Shown: positions 37,091 through 45,330 of the stretch, piece by piece | Layout of the letters: every line of letters starts with the position of its first letter | How positions within the stretch are numbered: the first letter of the stretch is position 1 | Assembly: GCF_004519305.1 (NCBI RefSeq) | Contig: NZ_SOZA01000008.1 | Location: 1 to 64,000, forward strand | Length of the DNA stretch: 64,000 bases | Source of the DNA: Pseudomonas sp. RIT623 | GTDB taxonomy: Bacteria > Pseudomonadota > Gammaproteobacteria > Pseudomonadales > Pseudomonadaceae | Direction of reading: 5' to 3' | Notes under the pieces: generated by a model | Database searches by the model: none | The model's input: only the letters and a program-made list of their open reading frames with translations | What the model was told of the DNA's origin: nothing | Made by a program: the position numbers and the translations under genes

Positions 37091-37200
37091 ACTGGGGCTA
37101 CTGTCCAATGCAGGGGTCTCCTGTGAGGGGATGCTTGAGTGCGCGGCGGACCATACGCCTCGACCTGCTCGGGGTCAAGGCGTGGCGCATGACGATTGTG

Positions 37201-37971
37201 TTACGCCAGGCGCTGGCAGACGTAGGCCTGGGTCTGGTAGGGGAAGGCGATGCTGTCACGGCCCTTGAGGTCCGGGTGGCTATCGATCAAGGCCTGCAAC
37301 TGGCCCATGACCTTGTCTTGTTCGGCCTGGGGCAGGGCGGCGATGAAGCTCACCGAGCGCAGGCGTTCGAGAATCACCGTTTGCGGGCTGCCGACGTGGG
37401 CGTGGGGCAGGGTGGTCAACTGCGGTGCACTGAACCAGCGGCCATCGAAGGCGTCGCGCCAGCGCCCGGTATGGAAACGGGGTGTGTCACCTTCGTAGGG
37501 GGTGATGATCGCGGTGATGCGCGCCACCCAGTCCACCGACTCGTCGCGCACGTTCCACACCAGGCCCAGGCGGCCACCGGAGGCCAGCACCCGGTGCATC
37601 TCGGCCAGGGCGGCGCTGTCGGCGAACCAGTGAAAGGCCTGGGCGCACACCACCACCTGCTGGCTGGCGTCGGCCACCGGGATGTGCTGGGCGGTACCGT
37701 CGAGCACCGGCACCTGCGCCAGGTGTTCGGTGAACTGCCCGCGCATCGCCGCCACCGGCTCGACGGCCGTCAACCGCGGCGCAAGGGTACTGAGCAGACG
37801 GGTGAACTTGCCGGTGCCGGCGCCCAGGTCCAGCACCGCTGTGCCGTTGGCAATGCCCAAGGTGTGGCGCAGCCAGTCCTGCAAGGCGGCGGGATAGTCC
37901 GGCCGGCCTTGCTCGTAGTTGCCCGAGTAGCGGGTGTAGCCGGTGCTGGCTGCTGCGTGTACATCCTTCAT
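37201..37971 (-). CDS. SAM-dependent class I methyltransferase
   Basis: Starting at 37971 (MKDVHAAASTGYTRYSGNYEQGRPDYP) gives 256 aa. The SAM motif AVLDLGAGTGKFTRLLSTLAP is at about 42-62, then LTAVEPVAAM, VVVCAQAFHWF and GGRLGLVWNVRDESVDWV. The YEQGRPDYP and AFHWF wording is typical of the UbiE/TehB-like Methyltransf_11 proteins of unknown substrate (S. cerevisiae Tmt1-like group). The frame is open further upstream only because it runs antisense to the hydroxylase gene. It is divergent from that gene. Confidence 0.88.
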   Translation of the reverse strand: MKDVHAAASTGYTRYSGNYEQGRPDYPAALQDWLRHTLGIANGTAVLDLGAGTGKFTRLLSTLAPRLTAVEPVAAMRGQFTEHLAQVPVLDGTAQHIPVADASQQVVVCAQAFHWFADSAALAEMHRVLASGGRLGLVWNVRDESVDWVARITAIITPYEGDTPRFHTGRWRDAFDGRWFSAPQLTTLPHAHVGSPQTVILERLRSVSFIAALPQAEQDKVMGQLQALIDSHPDLKGRDSIAFPYQTQAYVCQRLA

Positions 37972-38043
37972 GGAAAACCCCTCCGAATGACCTGCCGGCA
38001 ATGTTACCCTTGCGGCTTTCGTTGCCAACCCCCGGATCGTCTG

Positions 38044-38505
38044 ATGTTGTTCAATCTCGCCGTGCTGTTCGGCACCCTGGTGGCCATGGAGGGCGTCGGC
38101 ACGCTGGCCCACAAGTACGTCATGCATGGCTGGGGCTGGTGGTTGCACCGTTCGCACCATGAGCCGCAGCTGGGCATGCTGGAGACCAACGACCTGTACC
38201 TGGTTGCCCTGGGCCTTGTCGCCTTGGCCCTGGTGGCGCTGGGCAAGGCCGGGCATGCGCCGCTGCAGTGGGTCGGCGCAGGGGTGGCAGGGTATGGCGT
38301 GGCCTATGTGCTGGCCCACGATGGTTTTTTCCACCGGCACTGGCCGCGGGCGCCGAAACCGGTCAATCGCTACCTCAAGCGCCTGTACCGTGCGCACCGC
38401 CTGCACCATGCGGTGAAGGGGCGCCAGGGCTGCGTGTCGTTCGGGTTCTTCTATGCGCCGCCGCTGCGCGTGCTGAAGCGGCAGTTGAAGCAGCGGCGCG
38501 GCTGA
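38044..38505 (+). CDS. CrtZ-like beta-carotene hydroxylase / fatty acid hydroxylase-superfamily protein
   Basis: This 153-aa membrane protein begins MLFNLAVLFGTLVAMEGVGTLAHKYVMHG. It carries the di-iron histidine clusters of CrtZ: HKYVMHG, HRSHHEP, HDGFFHRHWP and HRLHHAVKG, the last followed by GCVSFGFFYAPP. CrtZ adds hydroxyls to the carotenoid rings to give zeaxanthin. No other carotenoid gene is in the window, and most of these pseudomonads are not known for zeaxanthin, so the substrate is open. Divergent from the methyltransferase, convergent with the BASS transporter. Confidence 0.85.
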   Translation: MLFNLAVLFGTLVAMEGVGTLAHKYVMHGWGWWLHRSHHEPQLGMLETNDLYLVALGLVALALVALGKAGHAPLQWVGAGVAGYGVAYVLAHDGFFHRHWPRAPKPVNRYLKRLYRAHRLHHAVKGRQGCVSFGFFYAPPLRVLKRQLKQRRG

Positions 38506-38535
38506 GGCGCACGGTTACCGGAGGCGGGCCTGGTT

Positions 38536-38552
38536 CGCCAGCAAGGTTGGCG
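38536..38552. terminator. Hairpin between convergent genes
   Basis: CGCCAGC-AAG-GTTGGCG is a 7-bp stem with one G-T pair and a 3-nt loop, located between the ends of the CrtZ-like and BASS genes; it resembles the hairpin at 12940-12958. Confidence 0.45.
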
Positions 38553-38553
38553 T

Positions 38554-39453
38554 CTAGGGTGCCGGTGGCAGTGGGGCGACCACTTCCGCGGCGCGCTGCC
38601 CGCGGCTGACCCACCAGCCGAACCCCGCCGCGGTGAAGAACATGATCAAGCTGTAGATTGCCGCCGGCACCGCCATGGTGGCGTTGTTCAGCAGCGAAGG
38701 GCTAAGCGCCAGGGCGATGGCCAGGGTGCCGTTGTGGATGCCGATCTCCATGCCGATGGCAATCGCCTGGCGCTTGGGAATGCGCAACAGCCGTGGCAGC
38801 CAGTAGCCCACCCCCAGGCTGAGCAGGTTGAACAGCAACGCTGCGCCGCCAACGATCGGCGCGTACTCGACCACCGTCTGCCAGTCCTTGGCCAGCGCCA
38901 GGACAATGGTGAAGGCCAGGAACAGCGCCGCCACCAGTTTCATGGGTTTCTCCATGCGCGCGGCGAAGCCCGGTGCCCAGTGCCGTATCAGCATGCCCAG
39001 CGCCACTGGCAACAGGACGATGGCGAACACCTGCATGACCTTGGCAAATTGCAGCGGGATGGCCTGGTCGGAGGCCATGAACCAGGTCAGCGACAGGTTC
39101 ACCAACAACGGCATGGTGAGGATGGCGATCAGCGAGTTGACCGCGGTCAGGGTGATGTTCAGCGCCACATCGCCATGGGCCAGGTGGCTGAACAGGTTGG
39201 CGGTGGTGCCGCCCGGCGAGGCGGCCAGCAGCATAAGGCCCACCGCCAGCGCCGATTCCAGGCCAAAACCGTTGGCAATCAGAAAGCACACCAGCGGCAG
39301 CAGCAGGATCTGGCACGCCAGGCCGACTACCACCGGCTTGGGGTACTTCACTACCCGGGCGAAGTCGGCCAGGGTCAGCGACAGGCCCAGGCCAAGCATG
39401 ATGATGCCCAGGGCCAGGGGCAGGATGGCGGTCAGCAGGGGCGAGGCGGTCAT
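38554..39453 (-). CDS. Bile acid:sodium symporter family (BASS) transporter
   Basis: This 299-aa protein has 9-10 membrane helices, opening LLTAILPLALGIIMLGLGLSLTLADFARVV, then LMLLAASPGGTTANLFSHLAHGDVALNITLTAVNS, the core signature of BASS/YocS carriers with the sodium-site glycines and asparagines. Members import organic anions with sodium. No catabolic partner gene is adjacent; substrate unknown. Confidence 0.92.
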   Translation of the reverse strand: MTASPLLTAILPLALGIIMLGLGLSLTLADFARVVKYPKPVVVGLACQILLLPLVCFLIANGFGLESALAVGLMLLAASPGGTTANLFSHLAHGDVALNITLTAVNSLIAILTMPLLVNLSLTWFMASDQAIPLQFAKVMQVFAIVLLPVALGMLIRHWAPGFAARMEKPMKLVAALFLAFTIVLALAKDWQTVVEYAPIVGGAALLFNLLSLGVGYWLPRLLRIPKRQAIAIGMEIGIHNGTLAIALALSPSLLNNATMAVPAAIYSLIMFFTAAGFGWWVSRGQRAAEVVAPLPPAP

Positions 39454-39625
39454 GGGCGGGTTCTCGGGCGAAGGATTTTTCGAGTGTAGGCGGCGCCTGA
39501 ACGATAGCTAATTGCAATGCGCGAGCTTTGGTAACCGTTTATTACCAAGGCTGTGCGCCCGCGTCGCGTTGCGGTCAGGCGCCTGGCGCAGTAGCATTCG
39601 CGCTTTTGCCGAGGATTCGCCCGTC

Positions 39626-40504
39626 ATGCCGTTCCAGCAAGGTCTGCTTGCCACCCCGGTGCCGGCCCATGCCCGCCACCTGTTTTTTGCCCTGGATTCG
39701 CACGAGGCCCTGCCAGGGGTACTCGACCAGTTGATCACCCAGGTCGACGGCCAGAATCTGATCCTCGCTATCGGCGCGCCCCTGGTCAAAGCCTTGGGCC
39801 GTGAAGTGCCGGGGCTGCGCAGTTTCCCGCAACTGGACGCGGTGGTGGAGAACCCGGCGACCCAGCACGCCCTGTGGCTGTGGCTGCGCGGTGACGAGCG
39901 CGGCGAGCTGTTCCTGCGCGCCGAAGCCTTGCGCCAGTTGCTGGCCCCGGCGTTGCGCCTGGTCGATAGCGTCGACGGCTTCCTGCATCGCGGTGGCCAC
40001 GACCTGACCGGTTATGAAGACGGCACCGAGAACCCGGTGGACGAAGACGCCGTGGCCGCCGCCATCGTGCCTGGCGATATGCCGGGCCTGGCCGGCTCCA
40101 GCTTCGCCGCTTTCCAGCTGTGGAAGCATGACCTGAACTACTTCAAGTCGCTGCCTCAGGCCGAGCAGGACAACATCATCGGTCGCCGCCTGAGCGACAA
40201 CGAAGAGCTCGACGACGCGCCGGCATCGGCCCATGTCAAGCGTACCGCCCAGGAGAGCTTCGAGCCCGAGGCGTTCGTGGTACGCCGTTCGCTGGCCTGG
40301 GCCGACGAGCGCGGCGCGGGCCTGGCATTCGTTGCCCTGGGCTTCTCGCTGGACGCCTTCGAAGTGCAGCTGCGGCGCATGAGCGGGCTGGAAGATGGCG
40401 TGATCGACGGCTTGTACCGCTTCAGCCGGCCGTTGAGCGGCGGCTACTACTGGTGCCCGCCACTGGCTGCTGAAGGCGCCGACCTGAGCTTGCTGCTGGG
40501 CTGA
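39626..40504 (+). CDS. Dye-decolorizing (DyP-type) heme peroxidase
   Basis: The ATG at 39626 (MPFQQGLLATPVPAHARHLFF) gives 292 aa. The diagnostic GYEDGTENP (GxxDG) is at 129-137, with the catalytic Asp132, and the proximal heme histidine is expected in the C-terminal half. The beta-barrel dimer of ferredoxin-like domains fits the whole length. It has no signal peptide. The downstream MITE-like element begins 55 bp after its stop. A second, less similar DyP lies at 59721-60659. Confidence 0.92.
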   Translation: MPFQQGLLATPVPAHARHLFFALDSHEALPGVLDQLITQVDGQNLILAIGAPLVKALGREVPGLRSFPQLDAVVENPATQHALWLWLRGDERGELFLRAEALRQLLAPALRLVDSVDGFLHRGGHDLTGYEDGTENPVDEDAVAAAIVPGDMPGLAGSSFAAFQLWKHDLNYFKSLPQAEQDNIIGRRLSDNEELDDAPASAHVKRTAQESFEPEAFVVRRSLAWADERGAGLAFVALGFSLDAFEVQLRRMSGLEDGVIDGLYRFSRPLSGGYYWCPPLAAEGADLSLLLG

Positions 40505-40559
40505 ATCCAGCAATGGCCTGCGCTGGAGCCAAGCATCGCCTTGCCTGGTGCGCGGCGCC

Positions 40560-40705
40560 CTAGGCTTTGTATGAAAAGTCTTGAGACGGAGGTCAGGCAA
40601 GGCGAAAACAGCCGAGCAAGCGCAGTGTACTGGAGTACATGAGCATTGCGAGGCTGTTTTCAACGCAGCATGAACGAGTATCAAGGCTTTTCGTACAGAG
40701 CCTAG
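40560..40705. mobile_element. MITE-like element, 138 bp, flanked by CTAG duplications
   Basis: The element runs from 40564 to 40701. Its ends GCTTTGTATGAAAAGTCTTGAGAC and GCTCTGTACGAAAAGCCTTGATAC (the second read from the other strand) match at 20 of 24 positions. It is bounded by CTAG at 40560-40563 and 40702-40705, a 4-bp target duplication of the YTAR type known for the IS5 group. Inside are GAAAACAGCC/GGCTGTTTTC and a GTACTGGAGTAC palindrome, and no ORF. The right CTAG holds the TAG stop of the porin gene on the minus strand. It is non-autonomous; the transposase is not in the window. Confidence 0.75.
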
Positions 40706-42015
40706 AACGGCACCGCCACCGTCAGCTGGCTATACAGGTTAGTGCCACTACCCACCTGATTGCCGCCATTGCTCTGATCCTTGCGCGGCTTGAACAGCCC
40801 CAGCAGTGGGGTGACGATCAGGTGCGGGGTCACCGCCCATTCCACATACAGGTCCAGCTCCTGGGCATCCAGGTTCAGGTGGTCGCGGCTGCGCACGGTA
40901 TTGAAGTCGAAGTACAGCGCGCCGAGGGTGACATCGTCCCGCGGCGTGGCCTTGAGGCCGACATGGTGGATGCCGCTGTTGGTGTTGAAGGGGCCGGCGT
41001 AGTTGCCGGCCACCTCGCCCTGGATCCAGGTGCCGTAGCCGCTGGACAACCCGGTGAACAGCAAGTCCCAGCCCGCAGAGTAGCGTGTGTAGCGGTAGGT
41101 CAGTTGCGGCGCCCAACGCGCTTCGGCGAAGGTATAGCCAGCCTCGCCGTACCAGGCGGTCTCGCTGCCGCCGCGCTTGTCCTGCCAGGCGTATTCGAAG
41201 GCGAAACGGGTGTTTTCCAGCCCGGCGCTGCCTTCGCCACGCAGGCTGTATACATCCATGCCTTCACGGGCCTTCTGGAACTCGCTGGCCCACTGGTCGG
41301 CGACATCGATACCGTGAATATAGGTCAGCCCCAGGGTGCCCAGGTCGTGGGTATAGTCCAGGGTGCCAGCGGCCAGCTCGGTCTCGGCCTGGGCGCGGTT
41401 ATCGGACTTGAGCCAAAGCACGCTGCCGTGCAGGCCTTCCTTGCCGCCCAGGCGCAGTACCGCGGTGCGGTCGAAGGCATGGCGAGCCCCCAGATAGAAC
41501 CCCCCGCCACGGTTGAGCTGGCCATCGGCCGGGCCCTTGCCAAGGTTGGGGCCGTCATCGTTGATCAAAAAGCCGCTCCCCAGCTGGATCACCTGGCGGC
41601 CGCCGGAAATGTCCACGCCGTCCTGGCCCAGCAACGGGAACAGTGCGCCGGAGCGCCAGCCCAAGTAGGCGTCCTCGATCTTGGTGGTGCGCTCGGAGCC
41701 GTCCTGGTTGCCGCCGGCATCGCCATCGCCCCAGGCGCCGGAGCTGACCCACTGCAGCGAGCCGTACAGCGTACCGTTGCTGCCCAGGCCCTGGTCGCCG
41801 CTGAGCCCGTACTTGACGAAGCCTTCGCGCCAGGTCGAGCCGCCGGGCCTGCCATCGTAGTTGTGACGGCTATTGAACATGCCCCAAACGGCGAGCAGGT
41901 CGGCATTCAGATGGGTGTCGTCGTCGGCGTACAGTTCATAGGCCGAGCTGGCCGGGCCGTGGACCAGCAAGGTCAGGGCTGCGGCCAGGGCGGTGCGACG
42001 TGGGTTCAGACGCAT
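40702..42015 (-). CDS. Outer-membrane porin-like beta-barrel protein
   Basis: This 437-aa protein has a signal peptide (MRLNPRRTALAAALTLLVHGPASSA) and beta-strand-rich alternation across the length, ending in QLTVAVPF, the terminal-Phe signal for BAM assembly. Segments like YKYGLSGDQGLG-type strands, GRQVIQLGSGFLI and THDLGTLGLTYIHG suggest a 16-18-strand uptake porin resembling OprD-like or alginate-export-like channels. It is the last gene of the minus-strand SDR/MoaF set, separated by a hairpin, and probably admits the pathway substrate. Its stop codon lies in the target duplication of the MITE. Confidence 0.8.
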   Translation of the reverse strand: MRLNPRRTALAAALTLLVHGPASSAYELYADDDTHLNADLLAVWGMFNSRHNYDGRPGGSTWREGFVKYGLSGDQGLGSNGTLYGSLQWVSSGAWGDGDAGGNQDGSERTTKIEDAYLGWRSGALFPLLGQDGVDISGGRQVIQLGSGFLINDDGPNLGKGPADGQLNRGGGFYLGARHAFDRTAVLRLGGKEGLHGSVLWLKSDNRAQAETELAAGTLDYTHDLGTLGLTYIHGIDVADQWASEFQKAREGMDVYSLRGEGSAGLENTRFAFEYAWQDKRGGSETAWYGEAGYTFAEARWAPQLTYRYTRYSAGWDLLFTGLSSGYGTWIQGEVAGNYAGPFNTNSGIHHVGLKATPRDDVTLGALYFDFNTVRSRDHLNLDAQELDLYVEWAVTPHLIVTPLLGLFKPRKDQSNGGNQVGSGTNLYSQLTVAVPF

Positions 42016-42180
42016 GGAGCGATCCTCGTTTGTTGTGTGCGGTCTTGGTTGCCGCGTTGTTGTGGAGGCAGGTTGCGCGGGTATTAGCGCCTGGAAGCCA
42101 GGCGGCGGTCTTGCTCGTGGCTGCCAGGCGGCTTGGCTGTCGCCGCCAGGGTTGCGCCATGTAGAGTGCGCTGTCCCTTG

Positions 42181-42204
42181 TGGGAGCGGGCTAACCCGCT
42201 CTCA
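42181..42204. terminator. Hairpin between SDR and porin genes
   Basis: TGGGAGCGGG-CTAA-CCCGCTCTCA is a 10-bp stem with one mismatch. It lies 14 bp past the SDR stop and may terminate or attenuate before the porin gene. The arm is REP-like. Confidence 0.55.
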
Positions 42205-42218
42205 CAGAATCATGTCGC

Positions 42219-42992
42219 TTACAGGGCTTGGCCGGCCAAGGTCTCCGGCAGGGTCGCGCCACCGTCGACCACCAGCGTCTGGCCGGTGACATAGGCCGCC
42301 GCATCGGATGCCAGGAACAACATCGCCGCGGCGATATCAGCCGGCTCGCCCAATCGCCCGAGCGGCACCCCGGCGCCGATCCTCGCGTTCAACGTCGCAT
42401 CACCCAGGTTGTCCATGGCCGGGGTGCGGATCATTCCCGGCTCCACACCGTTGACCCGCACCTTCAGCGGCGCCAGTTCCAGCGCGGCATTGCGGATGAA
42501 ACCGTTGACCCCGGCCTTGGACGCGGCGTAGTGACAGAGGCCGGGATAGGCCACCCGTGGTCCGGTCACTGACGAGGTGACCAGCACGCAGCCACCACCC
42601 TGGCGGGCGAACAGCGGCAAGGCGCCCTGGGTGAGCCAGAACAGCGCCTCCAGGTTCACCGCCAGGGTACGTCGCAGCCGTGCCGGGTCGAGTTCGGCGA
42701 ACGGCGTGAGCGGAAAATACGCGGCGTTGTGGACCAGCACGTCGAGGCGTTCCAGGCTCGCCAGCAGGCTGGCAATGGCGCCAGGGGCGGCCAGGTCCAG
42801 GGCATGGGCCTGCACCTCATGGCCCAACGCCGAATGCCGCTGCGCCAGGCTCTGCAACGCATGCTCATCGAGGTCCACGGCCAGCACCTGGGCGCCGCCA
42901 CGGGCGAATCCCTCGACGATGGCCTGGCCAATGCCGCCGGCCGCGCCGGTGACCAGTACCCGGTTGCCGGCAAAGTCGTAGCGGGCATTCAT
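42219..42992 (-). CDS. Short-chain dehydrogenase/reductase (SDR)
   Basis: This 257-aa SDR has NAD(P) motif VLVTGAAGGIGQAIVEGFARGG at about 12-33, VLVHNAAYFPL, catalytic Ser in VTSSVTGPRV, Tyr/Lys in YAASKAGVNG near 157-161, and a C-terminal ASDAAAYVTGQTLVVDGGATLP. Its start overlaps the stop of the upstream SDR gene by 4 bp. It is part of the minus-strand catabolic set with a second SDR, MoaF and an aldehyde dehydrogenase; substrate unknown. Confidence 0.93.
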   Translation of the reverse strand: MNARYDFAGNRVLVTGAAGGIGQAIVEGFARGGAQVLAVDLDEHALQSLAQRHSALGHEVQAHALDLAAPGAIASLLASLERLDVLVHNAAYFPLTPFAELDPARLRRTLAVNLEALFWLTQGALPLFARQGGGCVLVTSSVTGPRVAYPGLCHYAASKAGVNGFIRNAALELAPLKVRVNGVEPGMIRTPAMDNLGDATLNARIGAGVPLGRLGEPADIAAAMLFLASDAAAYVTGQTLVVDGGATLPETLAGQAL

Positions 42993-43780
42993 GGCTGTGA
43001 CGCCAGGCGGGTGTAGGCCAAGGTCGGCACATCGACCACGGTGGCGCCGCCATCGGCAGTGATCACCGCGCCGGTGACGATGCTGGCATCACTGCTGGCC
43101 AGGAACTGGCACACCGCGGCGATCTCGTCGCTGCTGGCGGCGCGGCGTAGCGGCACATCGGCGCTGACCCGCCGGTAGGCCGCATCCAGGTCCTCCTGGT
43201 GGTGGTCCATCAGCGCCTGCATCTCCTGGTCCGCCATGGGGGTGCGCACCCAACCCGGGCAGACGCAATTGACCCGCACCCCGTACGGGCCATAGTCGCG
43301 GGCCAGGGAGCGGGTCAGGCCGACCAGGGCGTGCTTGGCGGTGGTGTAGCCGCACACCTCGGGGCCGGCCGCGAGCGAGGCGATGGAGCCCAGCAACACC
43401 AGGCTGCCGCGCCGTTCGCGCAACAGTGGCAGGCAGGCGCGGGCGGTGTGGAACGCACTGTCGAGGTTGCTGCGCAGCGCTTCACGCCAGGCCGCGTCAT
43501 CGATATCACCGGCACGGCCAAGACCATGGCCACCGGCACAGGCGATCACCGCATCGAGTCCGCCGAAGCGTTCGCGCACCTGGCCGATGAAGCCTGGCCA
43601 GGTGGCGCTGTCCGCCGCGTCGCCGGCCAGTACCAGGCCCTCCGTGGCCAGCGCCACCTGCTCCAGTGCTGCCTGGCGCCGGCCGACCAGCGCCACCTGC
43701 CAGCCCTGGCGGGCCAGGCGCTGGGCGCACGCGGCGCCGATGCCGCTGCCAGCGCCGGTGATCAACACGCTGCGGCTCAC
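42989..43780 (-). CDS. Short-chain dehydrogenase/reductase (SDR)
   Basis: The GTG at 43780 (read VSRSVLITGAGSGIGAACAQRL) overlaps the moaF stop by 4 bp and gives 263 aa; the frame open upstream is antisense or moaF shadow. Motifs: TGAGSGIG, IACAGGHG, Ser in LLGSIASLAAGP, YTTAKHAL for Tyr/Lys, and PGWVRTPMADQEM. A tail of about 20 residues extends past the usual end. It is different enough from the neighbouring SDR to suggest a separate oxidation step in the same pathway. Confidence 0.92.
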   Translation of the reverse strand: MSRSVLITGAGSGIGAACAQRLARQGWQVALVGRRQAALEQVALATEGLVLAGDAADSATWPGFIGQVRERFGGLDAVIACAGGHGLGRAGDIDDAAWREALRSNLDSAFHTARACLPLLRERRGSLVLLGSIASLAAGPEVCGYTTAKHALVGLTRSLARDYGPYGVRVNCVCPGWVRTPMADQEMQALMDHHQEDLDAAYRRVSADVPLRRAASSDEIAAVCQFLASSDASIVTGAVITADGGATVVDVPTLAYTRLASQP

Positions 43781-44595
43781 AGCGGGTACTCCGTGCGGTT
43801 GACCACCTGGCAATAGGAAGAGACCGGGAAGTTGGCCAAGGCATCGAAGCCACCGCCTTGGTAGCCGAAGATCTTGCCGTCGCTGCGGTGCTGGGCCAGG
43901 TCGATCATCACCAAGCCCAGGGTCGGTACGATCTTCTCGCACCAGACGAACAGGTACAGCTGCTCGGCGATCTTGTAGTAGTAGGCCCGGTCGGTGTCGC
44001 ACAGGCCCTGCTCGACGCCTTTGAGGCACTGCCAGCTGTAATGGTTGGGGTTGAGGTAGAGGTGCTCGTATTCCTCGGTGGGGCTGTAGCGGTAATGGTT
44101 GCGCAGGCCCACCAGCTCGGTGGTCGGCGCATGCGGGCAGGCGCCGGGCTGCCAGGGCAGGTCGAGGCTGCCATGCAGGAAGGTGGCCTCGACCCCGGTC
44201 AGTGGCTCGCCGGCCAGGGCCAGTTGGTACAGCCCGCGCTGCGTGCGGGCCTGGTCGGGCAAACGGCCGAGCACGGCGGTGAAGGCCTGGGTGTGGGTGT
44301 CGAGCACCAGCGACACCGACCAGGCCTGGCCGCCTTCGTGCTTGATGAAATCGACCAGGTAGATGCCTGGCCGCACGGAGGTGGCGCGATAAGCGGCGCT
44401 GCCGTTGCTGTGGCCATCGGCGGCCTGCCAGTGCAGGCGTTGGCTTTCGAAGCAGTGTTCGATGACCCAGCCGTTGGCGAAGTGCAGGGTGAGGCTGCGC
44501 CCGGACAGGTCGGCCAGTTGCGGCAGGATGAAGGCGTCCGGGGCGAAGCCTTCGGCGAGGGCGCCCACGGTAATCCAGTCGGCGTGCTTGGTCAT
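43777..44595 (-). CDS. moaF: MoaF-family protein (monoamine-regulon MoaF, not molybdopterin)
   Basis: This 272-aa protein (start MTKHADWITVGALAEGFAPDA at 44595) is made of two lipocalin-like beta halves, with FANGWVIEHCFESQRLHWQA and LVDFIKHEGGQAWSVSLVLDT in the first and NPNHYSWQCLKGVEQGLCDTD in the second, the MoaF layout. In Klebsiella MoaF belongs to the monoamine regulon together with a short-chain-dehydrogenase-type protein; its chemistry is not known. Here it overlaps an SDR start, consistent with that pairing. It is unrelated to molybdenum cofactor MoaA-E despite the name. Confidence 0.85.
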   Translation of the reverse strand: MTKHADWITVGALAEGFAPDAFILPQLADLSGRSLTLHFANGWVIEHCFESQRLHWQAADGHSNGSAAYRATSVRPGIYLVDFIKHEGGQAWSVSLVLDTHTQAFTAVLGRLPDQARTQRGLYQLALAGEPLTGVEATFLHGSLDLPWQPGACPHAPTTELVGLRNHYRYSPTEEYEHLYLNPNHYSWQCLKGVEQGLCDTDRAYYYKIAEQLYLFVWCEKIVPTLGLVMIDLAQHRSDGKIFGYQGGGFDALANFPVSSYCQVVNRTEYPL

Positions 44596-44671
44596 GGCGG
44601 TGACTCCTGTGGTTGAAAGGCTCACAGGGTGCAATGCGGCAGAGGCTGGCGGTATCAACCGGAAGGTTGAG

Positions 44672-45328
44672 TCACAGGTACAGCAGCGTCACCAACTCGG
44701 TGCGGTTGCGCACGTCCAGTTTGCGGAACAGGTTGATCAGGTGGGTCTTGACGGTCGGCAGGCCCAGGTCCAGGGCGCGGGCAATCAGCTTGTTGCTGCA
44801 ACCTTGGCGCAGCAACTCGGCGATCTGTTGTTCTCTTGGCGTCAGTTCAGGCAGGGCCCGCCTGGCCGGCGGCTGGCTGGCCAGTGCCAGTTGCATCAGG
44901 CCATGCAGCGGTAGCAGGCGTTCCAGTTCGTCGGCCTGGAACGCGCCGAGCCCCGGGCAGCGCAACAGCGACACGCCAGCCATGGGGCGCGCATCGACCT
45001 GGGCGATGATCTCCACCACATCCACCACCTGGTGCTGGGCCAGAAAGCGTCGGTAAGTCTGCCCCTGGGCCTCGGGCAGGCAGGCCAGGCCCTGGCCCAG
45101 CGACACCACCGGCCTGCCGATGGCCATGCAGCGACTCGGCTGCAGTGGGTCGTAGGCTCGGTAGTGCGCCAGGTAACGCGCATGCATGGGCGCTTGCAGG
45201 TCCTGCAACAGGAAGTCGCAGGCCTGCTGCTCGGCGTCGATGCGATAAAAGGCCGCCAGCGACGCCGGCACCTGCTGGCTGAACGCCTGCAGGCAGTAGC
45301 GGCCAAGGTCCTGCCCGCTGCCAGCCAT
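44672..45328 (-). CDS. LuxR-type HTH transcriptional regulator
   Basis: Starting at 45328 (MAGSGQDLGRYCLQAFSQQVP), 2 bp after the aldehyde dehydrogenase stop, gives 218 aa. The N-terminal 150 residues have a helical sensor character without receiver motifs; the C-terminus is a LuxR helix-turn-helix (LPELTPREQQIAELLRQGCSNKLIARALDLGLPTVKTHLINLFRKL). It lies inside the minus-strand catabolic set, so local control is likely. A longer open frame upstream is a shadow of the aldehyde dehydrogenase gene. Confidence 0.88.
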   Translation of the reverse strand: MAGSGQDLGRYCLQAFSQQVPASLAAFYRIDAEQQACDFLLQDLQAPMHARYLAHYRAYDPLQPSRCMAIGRPVVSLGQGLACLPEAQGQTYRRFLAQHQVVDVVEIIAQVDARPMAGVSLLRCPGLGAFQADELERLLPLHGLMQLALASQPPARRALPELTPREQQIAELLRQGCSNKLIARALDLGLPTVKTHLINLFRKLDVRNRTELVTLLYL

Positions 45329-45330
45329 GA

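Noticed and set aside
36931..38043. Long plus-strand ORF continuing into the CrtZ-like gene
   Set aside because: It is the antisense shadow of the methyltransferase gene; the real start is ATG 38044.
43777..44595. Molybdenum cofactor synthesis role for the MoaF-named protein
   Set aside because: The name comes from monoamine regulon genes; no molybdopterin motif or neighbour is present.
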